DNA from: Ruania zhangjianzhongii
GTDB lineage: Bacteria > Actinomycetota > Actinomycetes > Actinomycetales > Beutenbergiaceae
Assembly (NCBI RefSeq): GCF_008000995.1
Contig: NZ_CP042828.1
Coordinates: 558,001 to 622,000, forward strand
DNA length: 64,000 nt
Direction of reading: 5' to 3'
Part shown: in pieces, positions 8,419-17,113 of the stretch
Position numbering within the stretch: the stretch's first letter is position 1
How the letters are laid out: each line of letters begins with the position of its first letter
Notes under the pieces: model-generated
Databases searched by the model: none
Seen by the model: only the letters and a program-made list of their open reading frames with translations
Told to the model about the DNA's origin: nothing
Translations under genes and position numbers: made by a program

Positions 8419-9695
8419 TGGTTGTTGTCGCCCTGAGCCTCTTGGCGATCTTCATCGTTCTGTGCCTGCTGCGAGTGCCGATCGCCTTCGCGCTGATGCT
8501 CGCGTGCGTGCCGTTCTTCCTGATGGCGGACCGGCTGAACCTGGAGCTGCTCACCCAGCGTGCCTACGCCGGTGTGGACTCATTCGTGCTGCTCGCCGTG
8601 CCATTCTTCGTTCTGGCCGGCGCGATCATGAATGCGTCAAAGGTCACCGACCGGCTGCTGACCCTGGCTCAGGCCATCGTCGGCTGGGTCCGCGGTGGCC
8701 TCGGCATGGTTAACGTGGCCGCCTCGATGGGCTTCGGTGGGGTCTCCGGTTCGTCCACTGCAGACGTCGCCGGTCTCGGTTCGATCCTCATCCCGCAGAT
8801 GCAGCGCCGGGGTTATACCGCCGGCTTCGCGGTGGGCATCACCGCGGCCTCGGCCGTGATCGGCACTATCATCCCGCCGTCCATCCAGATGGTGGTGTGG
8901 GGCTCGCTGACCAACACCTCGATCGGAGCGATGTTCCTCGGCGGGGCCATTCCGGGTATCGCCATCGGCGTCGGGATGATGGGTGTGGCTTATATCCAGG
9001 CTCGCCGGCACGGTTACCCCCGGGAGAACCGGCCACCGTTCCGGGACGTGCTCGTCGCCCTGCGCGACTCCGCGCTCGCGCTGGTGATGATCGTGATCGT
9101 CCTCGGCGGCATCGTCGGTGGTTTCGTCACCGCCACGGAGGCAGCGGTGCTCGCCGTGCTCTATGCGCTCTTCCTTGGCCTGGTGGTCTATCGCACCATC
9201 AAGATCCGGGATCTGCCACGCATCCTGCGGGAGGCGGCTCTGCTGACCGCGCTGCCGCTGTTCGCGCTGGCGGCGGCGGGAGTGTTCGCCTACCTGCTGG
9301 CCTTCTACCGGATTCCGTTCATCTTCGAGGATGCTCTGGCTGACGTGCCGAGCTGGGCGATCCTGTGGGTCGTCGTGCTGATCTTCATGCTGCTCGGTAC
9401 CTTCCTGGACGCTCTACCGGCGATGGCGATCATGATCCCGGTGCTCGCGCCGGCAGTGACGGCAGCGGGGGTGGATCCCGTGCACTACGGCGTGGTCTCG
9501 GTCCTCGCGCTGGCTTTCGGCTTGATCACGCCACCGTACGGGCTGTGCCTGCTGCTAGCGGCGAAGATCGGAAAGATCCCAGTGGCGAGGGCGATCAGAC
9601 CGATGCTGCCGTTCGCCGCAGTCATCGTCGGGGTGATCGTGCTCGCCGTTCTCTTCCCGCAGTTCGTGCTCTGGCTACCTGGCCTGGGCGCGTAG
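8418..9695 (+). CDS. TRAP transporter large permease (DctM family)
   Basis: A 425-residue, about 12-helix membrane protein that forms the ion-coupled translocation path of the TRAP system. Typical family motifs are LLAVPFFVLAGAIMNAS, MGFGGVSGSSTADVAGLG and IIPPSIQMVVWG near the first half-site, and LITPPYGLCLLLAA near the second. It is the last gene of the operon and is followed by a strong hairpin. Uptake should be driven by a sodium or proton gradient, as in characterised TRAP transporters. Confidence 0.92.
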   Translation: MVVVALSLLAIFIVLCLLRVPIAFALMLACVPFFLMADRLNLELLTQRAYAGVDSFVLLAVPFFVLAGAIMNASKVTDRLLTLAQAIVGWVRGGLGMVNVAASMGFGGVSGSSTADVAGLGSILIPQMQRRGYTAGFAVGITAASAVIGTIIPPSIQMVVWGSLTNTSIGAMFLGGAIPGIAIGVGMMGVAYIQARRHGYPRENRPPFRDVLVALRDSALALVMIVIVLGGIVGGFVTATEAAVLAVLYALFLGLVVYRTIKIRDLPRILREAALLTALPLFALAAAGVFAYLLAFYRIPFIFEDALADVPSWAILWVVVLIFMLLGTFLDALPAMAIMIPVLAPAVTAAGVDPVHYGVVSVLALAFGLITPPYGLCLLLAAKIGKIPVARAIRPMLPFAAVIVGVIVLAVLFPQFVLWLPGLGA

Positions 9696-9710
9696 TCCGC
9701 ATCGTTCGAG

Positions 9711-9740
9711 GGGCCGGTCCGGCACAGTCCGGCCCGGCCC
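9711..9740. terminator. Bidirectional terminator-like hairpin after the TRAP operon
   Basis: A 12-base arm (9711-9722, GGGCCGG-T-CCGG) pairs with 9729-9740 with one mismatch around a 6-base loop. It lies between the convergent ends of the TRAP large permease and the LacI regulator. Confidence 0.7.
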
Positions 9741-9777
9741 TTCGTCCGTCCCGCCACCGGCCGGTGGCAGGGTCCGC

Positions 9778-10806
9778 TCAGCTCACCGTGCGCGGACGCC
9801 AGCCGAGCGTGGAGTTCCGCAGCCGCAGAGCAGGATCGATCAGCTGCCACTCCGGTTCGAACTGGGCCCCCTCCTCGATGGCCCGAAGCACCAATTCGGA
9901 GGCGGCGGTGCCCACCTGTTCGGACCACATCGCTACCGAGGTCAGCGGTGGGGTGAGCCAGGACGACATCATGATGTCGTCGAACCCGGCCACCGCTACG
10001 TCCTGCCCGGGCTGGAGGCCGCGGCGGTTGATCTCCACATACATCCCCATCGCCACGATGTCGCTGTAGCCGACGACGGCGTCCGGCAGCTGGCCTTGGT
10101 CGAAGACTTGGGCCATCGCAAGTTGGCCGACGTCGGAGTAGTTGGTCTGGGTGGCGGTTGCGCCACCGGCGTCGAACTCGATGTCCTCGCCCAAGCCGGC
10201 CCGGAGGCCGGCTGTGCGGTCGGTACGCGCGGAAGACTCGCTCGGTCCGCCCACCAGGGTGACCGAGCGGACCCCGAGCGAGCGCAGGTGCTCGCCGAGC
10301 AGGCGGCCGGCCATCTCGTTGTCCGGCCCCACATAGGCAAGCGTCTCCTCCAGGTGACGCATCGTGGTCACGATCGGGATGTTGAACTGCTTGGTGTATC
10401 GATCAAGCACCCCAAGGCCATGCTTCTGGGACGGGTGCACGATGATGCCGTCCACTCGCCGCTCAGCCAAGGTGGCGAGGATCTCGGCCTCGCGTTCGGC
10501 GTCGTCGCTGGTGTGGCTGATCAGCGAGGTGTAGCCGCGCACGCGGAGGGTCCGTTCGATCGTCATCAGCAGGTCCGCCAAGTACGGGTTCCGAATCTCC
10601 GGCACGATCACGCCGATCGTCATTGTCTTTGCGCCCCGCATCTGCGCGGCGGCGCGGTCATAGACATAGCCGAGGTCCTTCATCGCTTGTTGCACCCGGG
10701 CCGTCGTGGCCGGGGAGATGCGCGAGCTGCCGCGCACCACCAAAGATGCCGTGGCCCGGGAGACCCCGGCGGCTTTGCTTACGTCGTTCAGGGTCACTCG
10801 CCCCAT
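9778..10806 (-). CDS. LacI-family transcriptional regulator of the TRAP/CoA catabolic regulon
   Basis: A 342-residue LacI/GalR regulator. The helix-turn-helix is at residues 4-25 (TLNDVSKAAGVSRATASLVV), followed by the hinge region and a periplasmic-binding-protein-like effector domain (IGVIVPEIRNPYLADLLMTI). It is convergent with the TRAP operon and divergent from the CoA-transferase operon. Matching operator-like sequences occur in front of both, so it probably represses both until an imported compound or its metabolite binds. The effector is unknown. Confidence 0.85.
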   Translation of the reverse strand: MGRVTLNDVSKAAGVSRATASLVVRGSSRISPATTARVQQAMKDLGYVYDRAAAQMRGAKTMTIGVIVPEIRNPYLADLLMTIERTLRVRGYTSLISHTSDDAEREAEILATLAERRVDGIIVHPSQKHGLGVLDRYTKQFNIPIVTTMRHLEETLAYVGPDNEMAGRLLGEHLRSLGVRSVTLVGGPSESSARTDRTAGLRAGLGEDIEFDAGGATATQTNYSDVGQLAMAQVFDQGQLPDAVVGYSDIVAMGMYVEINRRGLQPGQDVAVAGFDDIMMSSWLTPPLTSVAMWSEQVGTAASELVLRAIEEGAQFEPEWQLIDPALRLRNSTLGWRPRTVS

Positions 10807-10833
10807 GTGTACCTGCTCCTGTTGCGTGCTTCC

Positions 10834-10861
10834 TTGCCCACTTCTGTTAGATCGATATACT
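10834..10861 (+). promoter_or_regulatory. Promoter with overlapping LacI-type operator for the CoA-transferase operon
   Basis: TTGCCC (10834-10839), 16 bases, then TATACT (10856-10861) form a good promoter reading toward the CoA-transferase gene. GTTAGATCGATATAC (10846-10860) covers the spacer and -10 box and matches the two sites upstream of the TRAP operon. Binding here would block this promoter and could also autoregulate the LacI gene on the other strand. Confidence 0.6.
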
Positions 10862-10922
10862 CTGGCGTCTCAGCAGTCATTCGTCAATGTTCGTCCGGAT
10901 TCGACGGCCAGGGAGGGTCTCG

Positions 10923-12287
10923 ATGCACAGAGGCTACGGGAACACGGAGGCAGAGGCGGGCGATCGTGGGCCGGGGACACTGGACGAGTCAGCTGGCCTT
11001 GGTAGGCCGGCTGTCGCTGCTGGTACTTCTTCGCACGATTCGGAGCTGGCGTCTGAGCGTGAAAGTACGCCCGCCGCTCAGCCTGGGATGCTCGCCGGCG
11101 TCCGGGTGCTCGATCTCTCGCACATGATGCAGGGCCCGTGGGCCACCGAGATGCTCGCCGACATGGGTGCGGACGTGATCAAGGTTGAGCATGCCACCCA
11201 CGGTGAGCGCGGCCGCGAGTCCGGGAGCATCCGGCTCGGCGGGCACTCGGCCATGTACTTGGCGATGAACCGGAACAAGCGCTCGATCGGTGTGGACCTG
11301 AAGACCGACGCCGGCCGGCGCCTGCTCTGGCAGCTCATCGAGACCGCCGACGTCCTGGTGCAGAACTTCCGGCCGGGTACGCTCGCCCGCCTGGGCTTCG
11401 GCTGGGACGCCGTGCACGCGACGAACCCTGCGCTGATCTACTGTTCCGGTTCCGGGTACGGCGCGGACGAGGTGAATCTGCCCGGTCAGGACCTGCTCGC
11501 CCAGGCGCGCAGCGGCACGATGCACCTGACCGGTGCCGACGGGAGCCCTCCGGCCCCGAACGGCGTCTTCCTCGCCGATGCCCACGCCGCTACGGTGCTC
11601 GCCTCCGGGATCTGCGCCGCGCTGTTCGAGCGCACCCGCACCGGGCGGGGCCGCCACCTGGAGGTCGACCTGATCGGGTCGATGGTGCACCAGATGACGC
11701 AGGAGCTGGTGGCCCACCACAACGCCGATGGCACACCGGAGCGCTCACCGGCGCCGGGCAACCCGTTCATGGAGGCGCCCTACGGCGTCTACCCGACCGC
11801 CGACGGCGATGTGGCAGTCTCCATCTGCCCGATCTCCCAGCTGGCCGCCGCACTGGCAGCGCCCGCTCTGGCCGGGCGCTTCACCGATCAGGACGCGGTG
11901 ACCCGACGGGCCGAGGTGAGCTCCGCCGTCGCAGATCTGCTCGCTCCGCTGCACACCGATGAGGCACTGCGTCTTCTCCAGGCCGGCGAGGTGTGGTGTG
12001 CACCGGTGAACGACTTCGACGCGATGGCCACCGATCCCGCAGTGGGCTGGCACCGGCGCCACTCCCGGGTTCACCACCCCGGGATCGGTGAGCTGGTGCT
12101 GGTGCACCATCCGCTCTCGGTGGACGGGCAGCAGCTGCCGATCCACCGACCGGCGCCCCGGTTGGGTGAGCACACCGCCGAGGTGCTCGCCGAGCTCGGC
12201 TACCCGGCAGCGGACCAGGCCGAGCTCGCCCGCACCGGCACGGTCGCCGCTGCCCCGATTCCTGAACACGAAGGAGGACACCGATGA
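10923..12287 (+). CDS. CaiB/BaiF-type (class III) CoA-transferase
   Basis: A 454-residue family III CoA-transferase, which moves CoA from a donor acyl-CoA to a free carboxylic acid. ATG 10923 lies 5 bases after AGGGAGGG, so the in-frame ATG 10887 was not used. After about 55 poorly conserved residues come GVRVLDLSHMMQGPWATEML, ADVIKVEH and NFRPGTLARLGFG. The catalytic Asp is in LPGQDLL, and a late segment reads GEVWCAPVNDFD. It opens an operon of five genes joined by 4-base overlaps. The natural reading is activation of the imported acid to its CoA ester; the acid is not identified. Confidence 0.88.
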   Translation: MHRGYGNTEAEAGDRGPGTLDESAGLGRPAVAAGTSSHDSELASERESTPAAQPGMLAGVRVLDLSHMMQGPWATEMLADMGADVIKVEHATHGERGRESGSIRLGGHSAMYLAMNRNKRSIGVDLKTDAGRRLLWQLIETADVLVQNFRPGTLARLGFGWDAVHATNPALIYCSGSGYGADEVNLPGQDLLAQARSGTMHLTGADGSPPAPNGVFLADAHAATVLASGICAALFERTRTGRGRHLEVDLIGSMVHQMTQELVAHHNADGTPERSPAPGNPFMEAPYGVYPTADGDVAVSICPISQLAAALAAPALAGRFTDQDAVTRRAEVSSAVADLLAPLHTDEALRLLQAGEVWCAPVNDFDAMATDPAVGWHRRHSRVHHPGIGELVLVHHPLSVDGQQLPIHRPAPRLGEHTAEVLAELGYPAADQAELARTGTVAAAPIPEHEGGHR

Positions 12288-12712
12288 CCCGGTACCCGGC
12301 GGTCGGCGCACAGGCGTCGTTCGCGAAGACCGTCACCGAGACGGACGTGACCCTGTTCGCCGGCATCACCGGCGACCTCGCCCCGCACCACATCAATGCC
12401 GCGTTCATGGCCGACCACCCGCTCGGCCAGCGCGTCGCGCACGGTGTGCTCACCCTCGGCATCGCCTCCACGGCCACCTCTGCGCTGTGCGCTGCCGAAG
12501 GCGTGCTTGCCCTCTCTTACGGGTACGACCGGCTGCGCTTCCTCAAACCCGTGTTCCTCGGGGACACCGTCACGGTCACCGCGACCGTGTCCCGGATCGA
12601 TGCCGAGCGCAGCATCGCCGTTGCCGAGGTCCGTGCCACCAACCCTGCCGGTGACCTGCTGCTCGTGGCAGACCACCTGCTCTACTGCTACGACGACGAG
12701 GAGTCCCGATGA
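12284..12712 (+). CDS. MaoC-family hot-dog hydratase
   Basis: A 142-residue single hot-dog domain like (R)-specific enoyl-CoA hydratases. The hydratase motif is present as FAGITGDLAPHH, giving the catalytic Asp and His five positions apart, followed by AHGVLTLGIAST. It overlaps the CoA-transferase and the acyl-CoA dehydrogenase genes by ATGA. In the operon it would hydrate the 2-enoyl-CoA made by the dehydrogenase. A role in dehydrating a hydroxyacyl-CoA is equally possible because the reaction is reversible. Confidence 0.85.
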   Translation: MTRYPAVGAQASFAKTVTETDVTLFAGITGDLAPHHINAAFMADHPLGQRVAHGVLTLGIASTATSALCAAEGVLALSYGYDRLRFLKPVFLGDTVTVTATVSRIDAERSIAVAEVRATNPAGDLLLVADHLLYCYDDEESR

Positions 12713-13869
12713 CCCTGCTGGAGGACCTGGACGAGCTGATCGCCACCACGGTGGCGCCCCGGGCGGCCGAGATCGACCGCACGAACGAGTTCCCCCACGA
12801 TGTCGTCCGCGCCGCTGCGGAGATCGGCGTGCAGCGGATCCTCGTCGACCCCGACGGCAGCCTGGATGTGAGCCGGGCGGCGCTGGTGCACGAGACCTCC
12901 GAGCGGATCGCGATGTACTCGATGGGCTCCGCGGTGACGATCGCCAACGGCCGCCTCGCCACCTACCTGCTGCTGAAGTACGCACCCGAGCACCTGGTGC
13001 AGCAGTGGGTGGAGCCCACGCTGTCCGGTGAGACGTTCGGCGCGTTCGCCATCACCGAAGCGCACGCCGGTACCGATGTTCGCGGCATCGCGACCGTCGC
13101 CCGCCGTGACGGCGGTGACTATGTGCTCACCGGGGAGAAGCACTGGGTGGGCTATGCCCCCAACGGTCAGTTCGCGATCGTGCTGGCCAAGCTGGAGGAC
13201 GACGCCCGCGACGCCGCCACTGTTGCTCTGGTGGTGGATACCTCCGCGCCGGGCGTCAGCCAAAGGCCCGGGCCGGCGCTGGCCGGCCTGCGCGGGATGC
13301 CGAACGGGGTGCTCGGCTTCGACCGGGTGCGGGTGCCCGCCGCTGATCGCCTCGACGTGGACGGCTTCGGCGGGATGATGGACGGGCTGAACATGGCCCG
13401 GATCGACGCGGCCGCCTACGCCTGTGGTCTGCTCCGCGGGTCACTGCGGGCGAGCATCGATCGCGCCGCCGACCGGGAGGTCTTCGGTCGTCCGCTCGGT
13501 GAGCTGCCCTCCGTCCAGGCCAAGATCGGCCGGATGGCCGCCGCCTACCAGGCCGCTCGTGCCCTCACCAGCCGCGCCGCCCAGTCCTTCGCTGCCGGTG
13601 ATGGCGGCGACCAGGACCTGATCTCGATGGCGAAGATGTTCGCCTCCGACGCTGCCCGAGAGCACACCAACCAGGCCGTGCAGATCCACGGCGCGGAGGG
13701 CATGGTCGCCTCCTCCTGGGTGAACCGGCTGGACCGGGACGCCAAGGTGACCCAGATCTTCGACGGCACCAGCGAGATCCACGAGACCATGCTCGGCCGC
13801 CGTGCCGTCCGAGCGGCGATTCGCGGGAAGGACCTCCAGGCGTTCCTCGGCCGCGGAGTGCCGGGATGA
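12709..13869 (+). CDS. Acyl-CoA dehydrogenase family flavoprotein
   Basis: A 386-residue acyl-CoA dehydrogenase. The FAD/substrate motif is FAITEAHAGTDVRGIA. The C-terminal helical domain has DREVFGRPLGELPSVQAKI, QIHGAEGMV and VTQIFDGTSEIHE. In medium- and short-chain acyl-CoA dehydrogenases the catalytic base is the Glu of a YEGT motif; here the aligned residue is Asp (FDGT). The enzyme may therefore have altered kinetics or a different reaction. The gene is fourth-base coupled to both neighbours and would form or reduce the alpha-beta double bond in the pathway. Confidence 0.87.
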   Translation: MTLLEDLDELIATTVAPRAAEIDRTNEFPHDVVRAAAEIGVQRILVDPDGSLDVSRAALVHETSERIAMYSMGSAVTIANGRLATYLLLKYAPEHLVQQWVEPTLSGETFGAFAITEAHAGTDVRGIATVARRDGGDYVLTGEKHWVGYAPNGQFAIVLAKLEDDARDAATVALVVDTSAPGVSQRPGPALAGLRGMPNGVLGFDRVRVPAADRLDVDGFGGMMDGLNMARIDAAAYACGLLRGSLRASIDRAADREVFGRPLGELPSVQAKIGRMAAAYQAARALTSRAAQSFAAGDGGDQDLISMAKMFASDAAREHTNQAVQIHGAEGMVASSWVNRLDRDAKVTQIFDGTSEIHETMLGRRAVRAAIRGKDLQAFLGRGVPG

Positions 13870-14627
13870 GCGAACCCGCCGGACGCGTCGTGGTGATCAC
13901 CGGGGCTACCGGTGGGATCGGGGCGGCCACCGCCCGCGCTGCTGCCCGGGCCGGTGCGATCCCTGTGCTGGTGCACTACCGGGACGCCGAGCGCGCCGAG
14001 CAGCTCGCGGCAGAGCTCACCGGACTGGTGCCGTCGGGTGGCGCGCCGGCACTGGTTGCGGTCGCGGACGTCCGCGACCGCAACCAGGTCGCCGCGATGG
14101 TCGCGGCCGTGACCGACCGGTACGGCCGGATCGACGTGCTGGTGAACAACGCGGGCCTGATGGACGAGATCGCCTTCACCGAGATGACCGATGCCGACTG
14201 GGACCGGACCATCGGCACCGACCTGACCGGCGTGTTCCAGGTGACCCAGCAGGTGGTGCCGGTGATGCAGGCAGCGGGGTCGGGCGTGGTGATCTCGGTC
14301 GCCTCCCAGCTCGCGCTGAAGGGAGCGGCCGGGTACACCGCGTACTGCGCCGCCAAGGCCGGGGTGATCGGGCTGACCCGCGCGCTGGCCCGAGAGATCG
14401 GCCCGGCGGTGCGAGTGTGCGCGATCGCGCCGGGCCCCGTCCGTACACCGATGACCGCGCCCTACCTGACCGAGGAGTGGGTCGACGAGCGGGCCGGATC
14501 GCTGGTCAGCGGGCGGCTCGCCGAACCGGAGGAGATTGCCGCAGCCATCTGGTACCTCGCCGGGGATGGTGCCGCCCTGATGCACGGGCAGACGTTGCAC
14601 GCCAATGGCGGGGGAGTGTTCGAGTGA
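13866..14627 (+). CDS. Short-chain dehydrogenase/reductase (SDR)
   Basis: A 253-residue classical SDR. It has the nucleotide motif TGATGGIG, the NNAG motif (VLVNNAGLMDE), the catalytic Ser in SVASQLAL, Tyr-x3-Lys in YCAAK, and a C-terminal DGAALMHGQTLHANGGG like 3-oxoacyl reductases. It overlaps the dehydrogenase (ATGA) and the AGE-family gene (GTGA). In the operon it most plausibly oxidises the 3-hydroxyacyl-CoA made by the hydratase; a sugar or polyol substrate is also possible given the isomerase that follows. Confidence 0.87.
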   Translation: MSEPAGRVVVITGATGGIGAATARAAARAGAIPVLVHYRDAERAEQLAAELTGLVPSGGAPALVAVADVRDRNQVAAMVAAVTDRYGRIDVLVNNAGLMDEIAFTEMTDADWDRTIGTDLTGVFQVTQQVVPVMQAAGSGVVISVASQLALKGAAGYTAYCAAKAGVIGLTRALAREIGPAVRVCAIAPGPVRTPMTAPYLTEEWVDERAGSLVSGRLAEPEEIAAAIWYLAGDGAALMHGQTLHANGGGVFE

Positions 14628-15847
14628 TCGCAGAGCCCGAGCACCACAGCGCGCTGAGCCAGCAGGTGGAGGCGCTGTTGAAGTTCGGGCGCGCTGCCCG
14701 GGTACCGGGAGGGTTCGGCTGGCTGGACGATCGGGGCCAGCCCACGCGGGGCCAACCGCTGAAGCTCTACGTCACCGCGCGGATGACGCACGTGTACTCC
14801 CTCGCGGCCGTTCTCGGCCACCCGGGTGCGGCAGCGCTCGCCCAGCACGGGCGGGACAGTCTGGTGGAAACCTTCGCCGACGGCGTCCACGGCGGGTGGT
14901 ACGCGGCCGTCGCGGGCCCCGAGGGCGGGGCAGGCGACACGACCAAGGCGGGCTATCCGCACGCGTTCGTCATGCTCGCCGCAGCGTCCGCGACCACAGC
15001 CGGGATCCCTGCCGCAGCCGAGCTGCTCGATCGGTCCAGCACGCTCTACCTGGACCAGTTCTGGGACCAGGCGCAGGCGATGCCGGTGGAGGACTGGGAC
15101 CGGTGCTTCACCCACTGTTCGGCATACCGCGGCGCCAACTCCTCGATGCACGCCGTGGAGGCGATGGTCGCCGTCGCTGAGGCCACCGGCGATACTCGGT
15201 GGCTCGAGCGGGTCGAAGCAGTCGCCGGGCGCCTGATGGCGGTGGCTCGCGACCACCACTGGCGTCTACCCGAGCACTATGACGCGCAGTGGAACCCCGA
15301 CCTCACCCTGGGCCAGGACACCCCCGAGGATCCGGTGCGCCCGTACGGCTCCACCCCGGGCCACGGACTGGAGTGGGCGCGGCTGCTGGTGCAGCTGCAG
15401 GTGGCAGGAGAGCGAGCCGGCCGCACGTCGGCACAGGACTGGACGGCGGTGGCGGCGGCGCTCGCGGACCGCGCGGTGGCCGATGGCTGGGCTGCCGACG
15501 GCGCTGAGGGTTTCGTGTACACGGTCGACTTCGAGGGTGCCCCCGTGGTGCGGGCCCGGATGCACTGGGTGCTCTGCGAGGCGCTCGGAGCGGCTACGGT
15601 GCTCTGGCAACGCACCGGCGAGGAGCGGTACGCGCACTGGTATCGGCAGTGGTGGCGGTTCGCCGTGGATCACCAGATCGATCACGACGGCGGCTCCTGG
15701 CACCACGAGCTCGGCCCTGATCTGCAGCCCTCGGCCCGGATCCGCCCCGGTAAGGCGGACTTGTACCACGCGGTGCAGGCCTGCCTACTGCCGAGTCTGC
15801 CGCTCACCGGGTCGCTGGCCTCGGCGGTCCGTAGCTCTCGGGGGTGA
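14624..15847 (+). CDS. N-acylglucosamine 2-epimerase (AGE)-family sugar isomerase
   Basis: A 407-residue (alpha/alpha)6-barrel protein of the AGE/YihS/mannose-isomerase group. GTG 14624 overlaps the SDR stop as GTGA; the open frame to the left is an out-of-frame shadow. Characteristic stretches are YVTARMTHVYSLAAVLG, YPHAFVMLAAASATTAG, CSAYRGANSSMHAVEAMV and PGHGLEWARLLVQLQ, with the barrel His residues used in aldose-ketose isomerisation. It closes the CoA-ester operon, an unusual partner for acyl-CoA chemistry. Mannose, sulfoquinovose and related isomerases belong here, but the sequence alone does not fix the substrate. Confidence 0.85.
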   Translation: MIAEPEHHSALSQQVEALLKFGRAARVPGGFGWLDDRGQPTRGQPLKLYVTARMTHVYSLAAVLGHPGAAALAQHGRDSLVETFADGVHGGWYAAVAGPEGGAGDTTKAGYPHAFVMLAAASATTAGIPAAAELLDRSSTLYLDQFWDQAQAMPVEDWDRCFTHCSAYRGANSSMHAVEAMVAVAEATGDTRWLERVEAVAGRLMAVARDHHWRLPEHYDAQWNPDLTLGQDTPEDPVRPYGSTPGHGLEWARLLVQLQVAGERAGRTSAQDWTAVAAALADRAVADGWAADGAEGFVYTVDFEGAPVVRARMHWVLCEALGAATVLWQRTGEERYAHWYRQWWRFAVDHQIDHDGGSWHHELGPDLQPSARIRPGKADLYHAVQACLLPSLPLTGSLASAVRSSRG

Positions 15848-15890
15848 GGTTTCCGTCGCTTCGAGGCGCTGCAGCGACGGAAAGCTCACC
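15843..15890. terminator. Terminator hairpin overlapping the AGE-gene stop
   Basis: An 18-base arm (15843-15860) pairs with 15873-15890 with one mismatch around a 12-base loop. The stop codon at 15845-15847 lies within the stem. It sits between convergent genes and should terminate the five-gene operon and perhaps also the alanine dehydrogenase transcript. Confidence 0.75.
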
Positions 15891-15929
15891 CACCGCGGGT
15901 GGGACGCGGCAGTGTGTTGCCGGTGCAGC

Positions 15930-17030
15930 CTAGAGCTCCTCAGCTGCCATCCCGTGCGCGTCGGCCACCGCCTGGTTCACCAGTCGCCCACCGGTCACGT
16001 TCACGCCGCGGGCGAGCGCAGCGTCGTCGGCCACGGCCTGCTGCCAGCCGGCGTCGGCGACCGCCAGGGCATAGGGGAGAGTGACGTTGGTCAGCGCCAC
16101 GGTGGCGGTCACCGGGACGGCGCCGGGCATGTTCGCCACGCAGTAGTACAGGCTCTGGCCCACGGTGAACACCGGATCGTCGTGGGTGGTGGGGCGTGAG
16201 GCGGAGAAGCAGCCGCCCTGGTCGATCGCGATGTCCACCAGCACCGACCCGGGCCGCATCGTGGCGCTCATCTCCTCGGTGACCAGCCGCGGCGCCTGCG
16301 CGCCCGGGATCAGTACAGCGCCGATCACCAGGTCTGCCTCGCGCAGCTGCTCGGCCACCACGTACGGGCTGGACCGTGCGGTGGAGAGCCGGTTGCCGAA
16401 CCGTTCGTCGAGCACCCGCAGTCGCGGGAGGGAGACGTCCAGCACGGTGACGTTCGCCTGCATCCCGATCGCCACCCGGATCGCCTGCTCACCGGCTGCA
16501 CCGCCGCCGAGGACCAGCACATTGCCACGCGGGGCTCCCGGCACACCGCCGAGCAGCTGACCGCGGCCACGGTGCGGGCGCATCAGATGGTAGGCACCCA
16601 CCTGCACGGCGAGCCGGCCGGCGATCTCGCTCATCGGCGCCAGCAGCGGCAGGGCGCCGGAGTCCAGCTGCACCGTCTCGTACGCGATCGCAGTCACCCC
16701 GGAGTCGAGCAGGGCCCGCGTCAGCTCCGCGTCGGCGGCCAGGTGCAGGTAGGTCAACAGCACCAGGTCCTCGCGCAGGTAGTGGTACTCCGACTGCTCC
16801 GGCTCCTTGACCTTGAGCACCAGCTCGGCCCACGGCCACACCTCGTCGGCCGAGCCGACCACCTCGCCTCCGGCCTCGGCATAGGCAGCGTCGTCGAAGG
16901 CGGACTCGGTGCCGGCGCCGGCCTGGACCCGCACCTGATGTCCGGCGGAGACCAGCTCGTGCACCCCGGCAGGGGTCGCAGCAACCCGGAACTCGCTGTT
17001 CTTCACCTCAGTGGGGATTCCGACGCGCAC
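15930..17030 (-). CDS. ald: Alanine dehydrogenase
   Basis: A 366-residue NAD-dependent L-alanine dehydrogenase, close to the usual 370. It starts MRVGIPTEVKNSEFRVAATP, a near-canonical Ald N-terminus. Lys in LVLKVKEP and His in TYLHLAAD are the pyruvate-binding and catalytic residues, VLVLGGGAAGEQA is the NAD Rossmann loop, and DIAIDQGGC carries the catalytic Asp. It interconverts alanine and pyruvate plus ammonia and is usually a hexameric cytoplasmic enzyme. It is transcribed away from the copper operon, and no Lrp-type regulator is adjacent. Confidence 0.95.
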   Translation of the reverse strand: MRVGIPTEVKNSEFRVAATPAGVHELVSAGHQVRVQAGAGTESAFDDAAYAEAGGEVVGSADEVWPWAELVLKVKEPEQSEYHYLREDLVLLTYLHLAADAELTRALLDSGVTAIAYETVQLDSGALPLLAPMSEIAGRLAVQVGAYHLMRPHRGRGQLLGGVPGAPRGNVLVLGGGAAGEQAIRVAIGMQANVTVLDVSLPRLRVLDERFGNRLSTARSSPYVVAEQLREADLVIGAVLIPGAQAPRLVTEEMSATMRPGSVLVDIAIDQGGCFSASRPTTHDDPVFTVGQSLYYCVANMPGAVPVTATVALTNVTLPYALAVADAGWQQAVADDAALARGVNVTGGRLVNQAVADAHGMAAEEL

Positions 17031-17113
17031 TTCTGCTCCACTCTCCTTCGCACCCGCTGCTCGGCCGGCGGCCGAACGCTCCAGTGTTCCACGGCACAGC
17101 GGCGTCGTACGCC

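Noticed and set aside
13802-14623. N-terminal extension of the AGE-family frame
   Set aside because: It is an out-of-frame, Arg-rich shadow of the SDR gene; the isomerase fold starts at GTG 14624.
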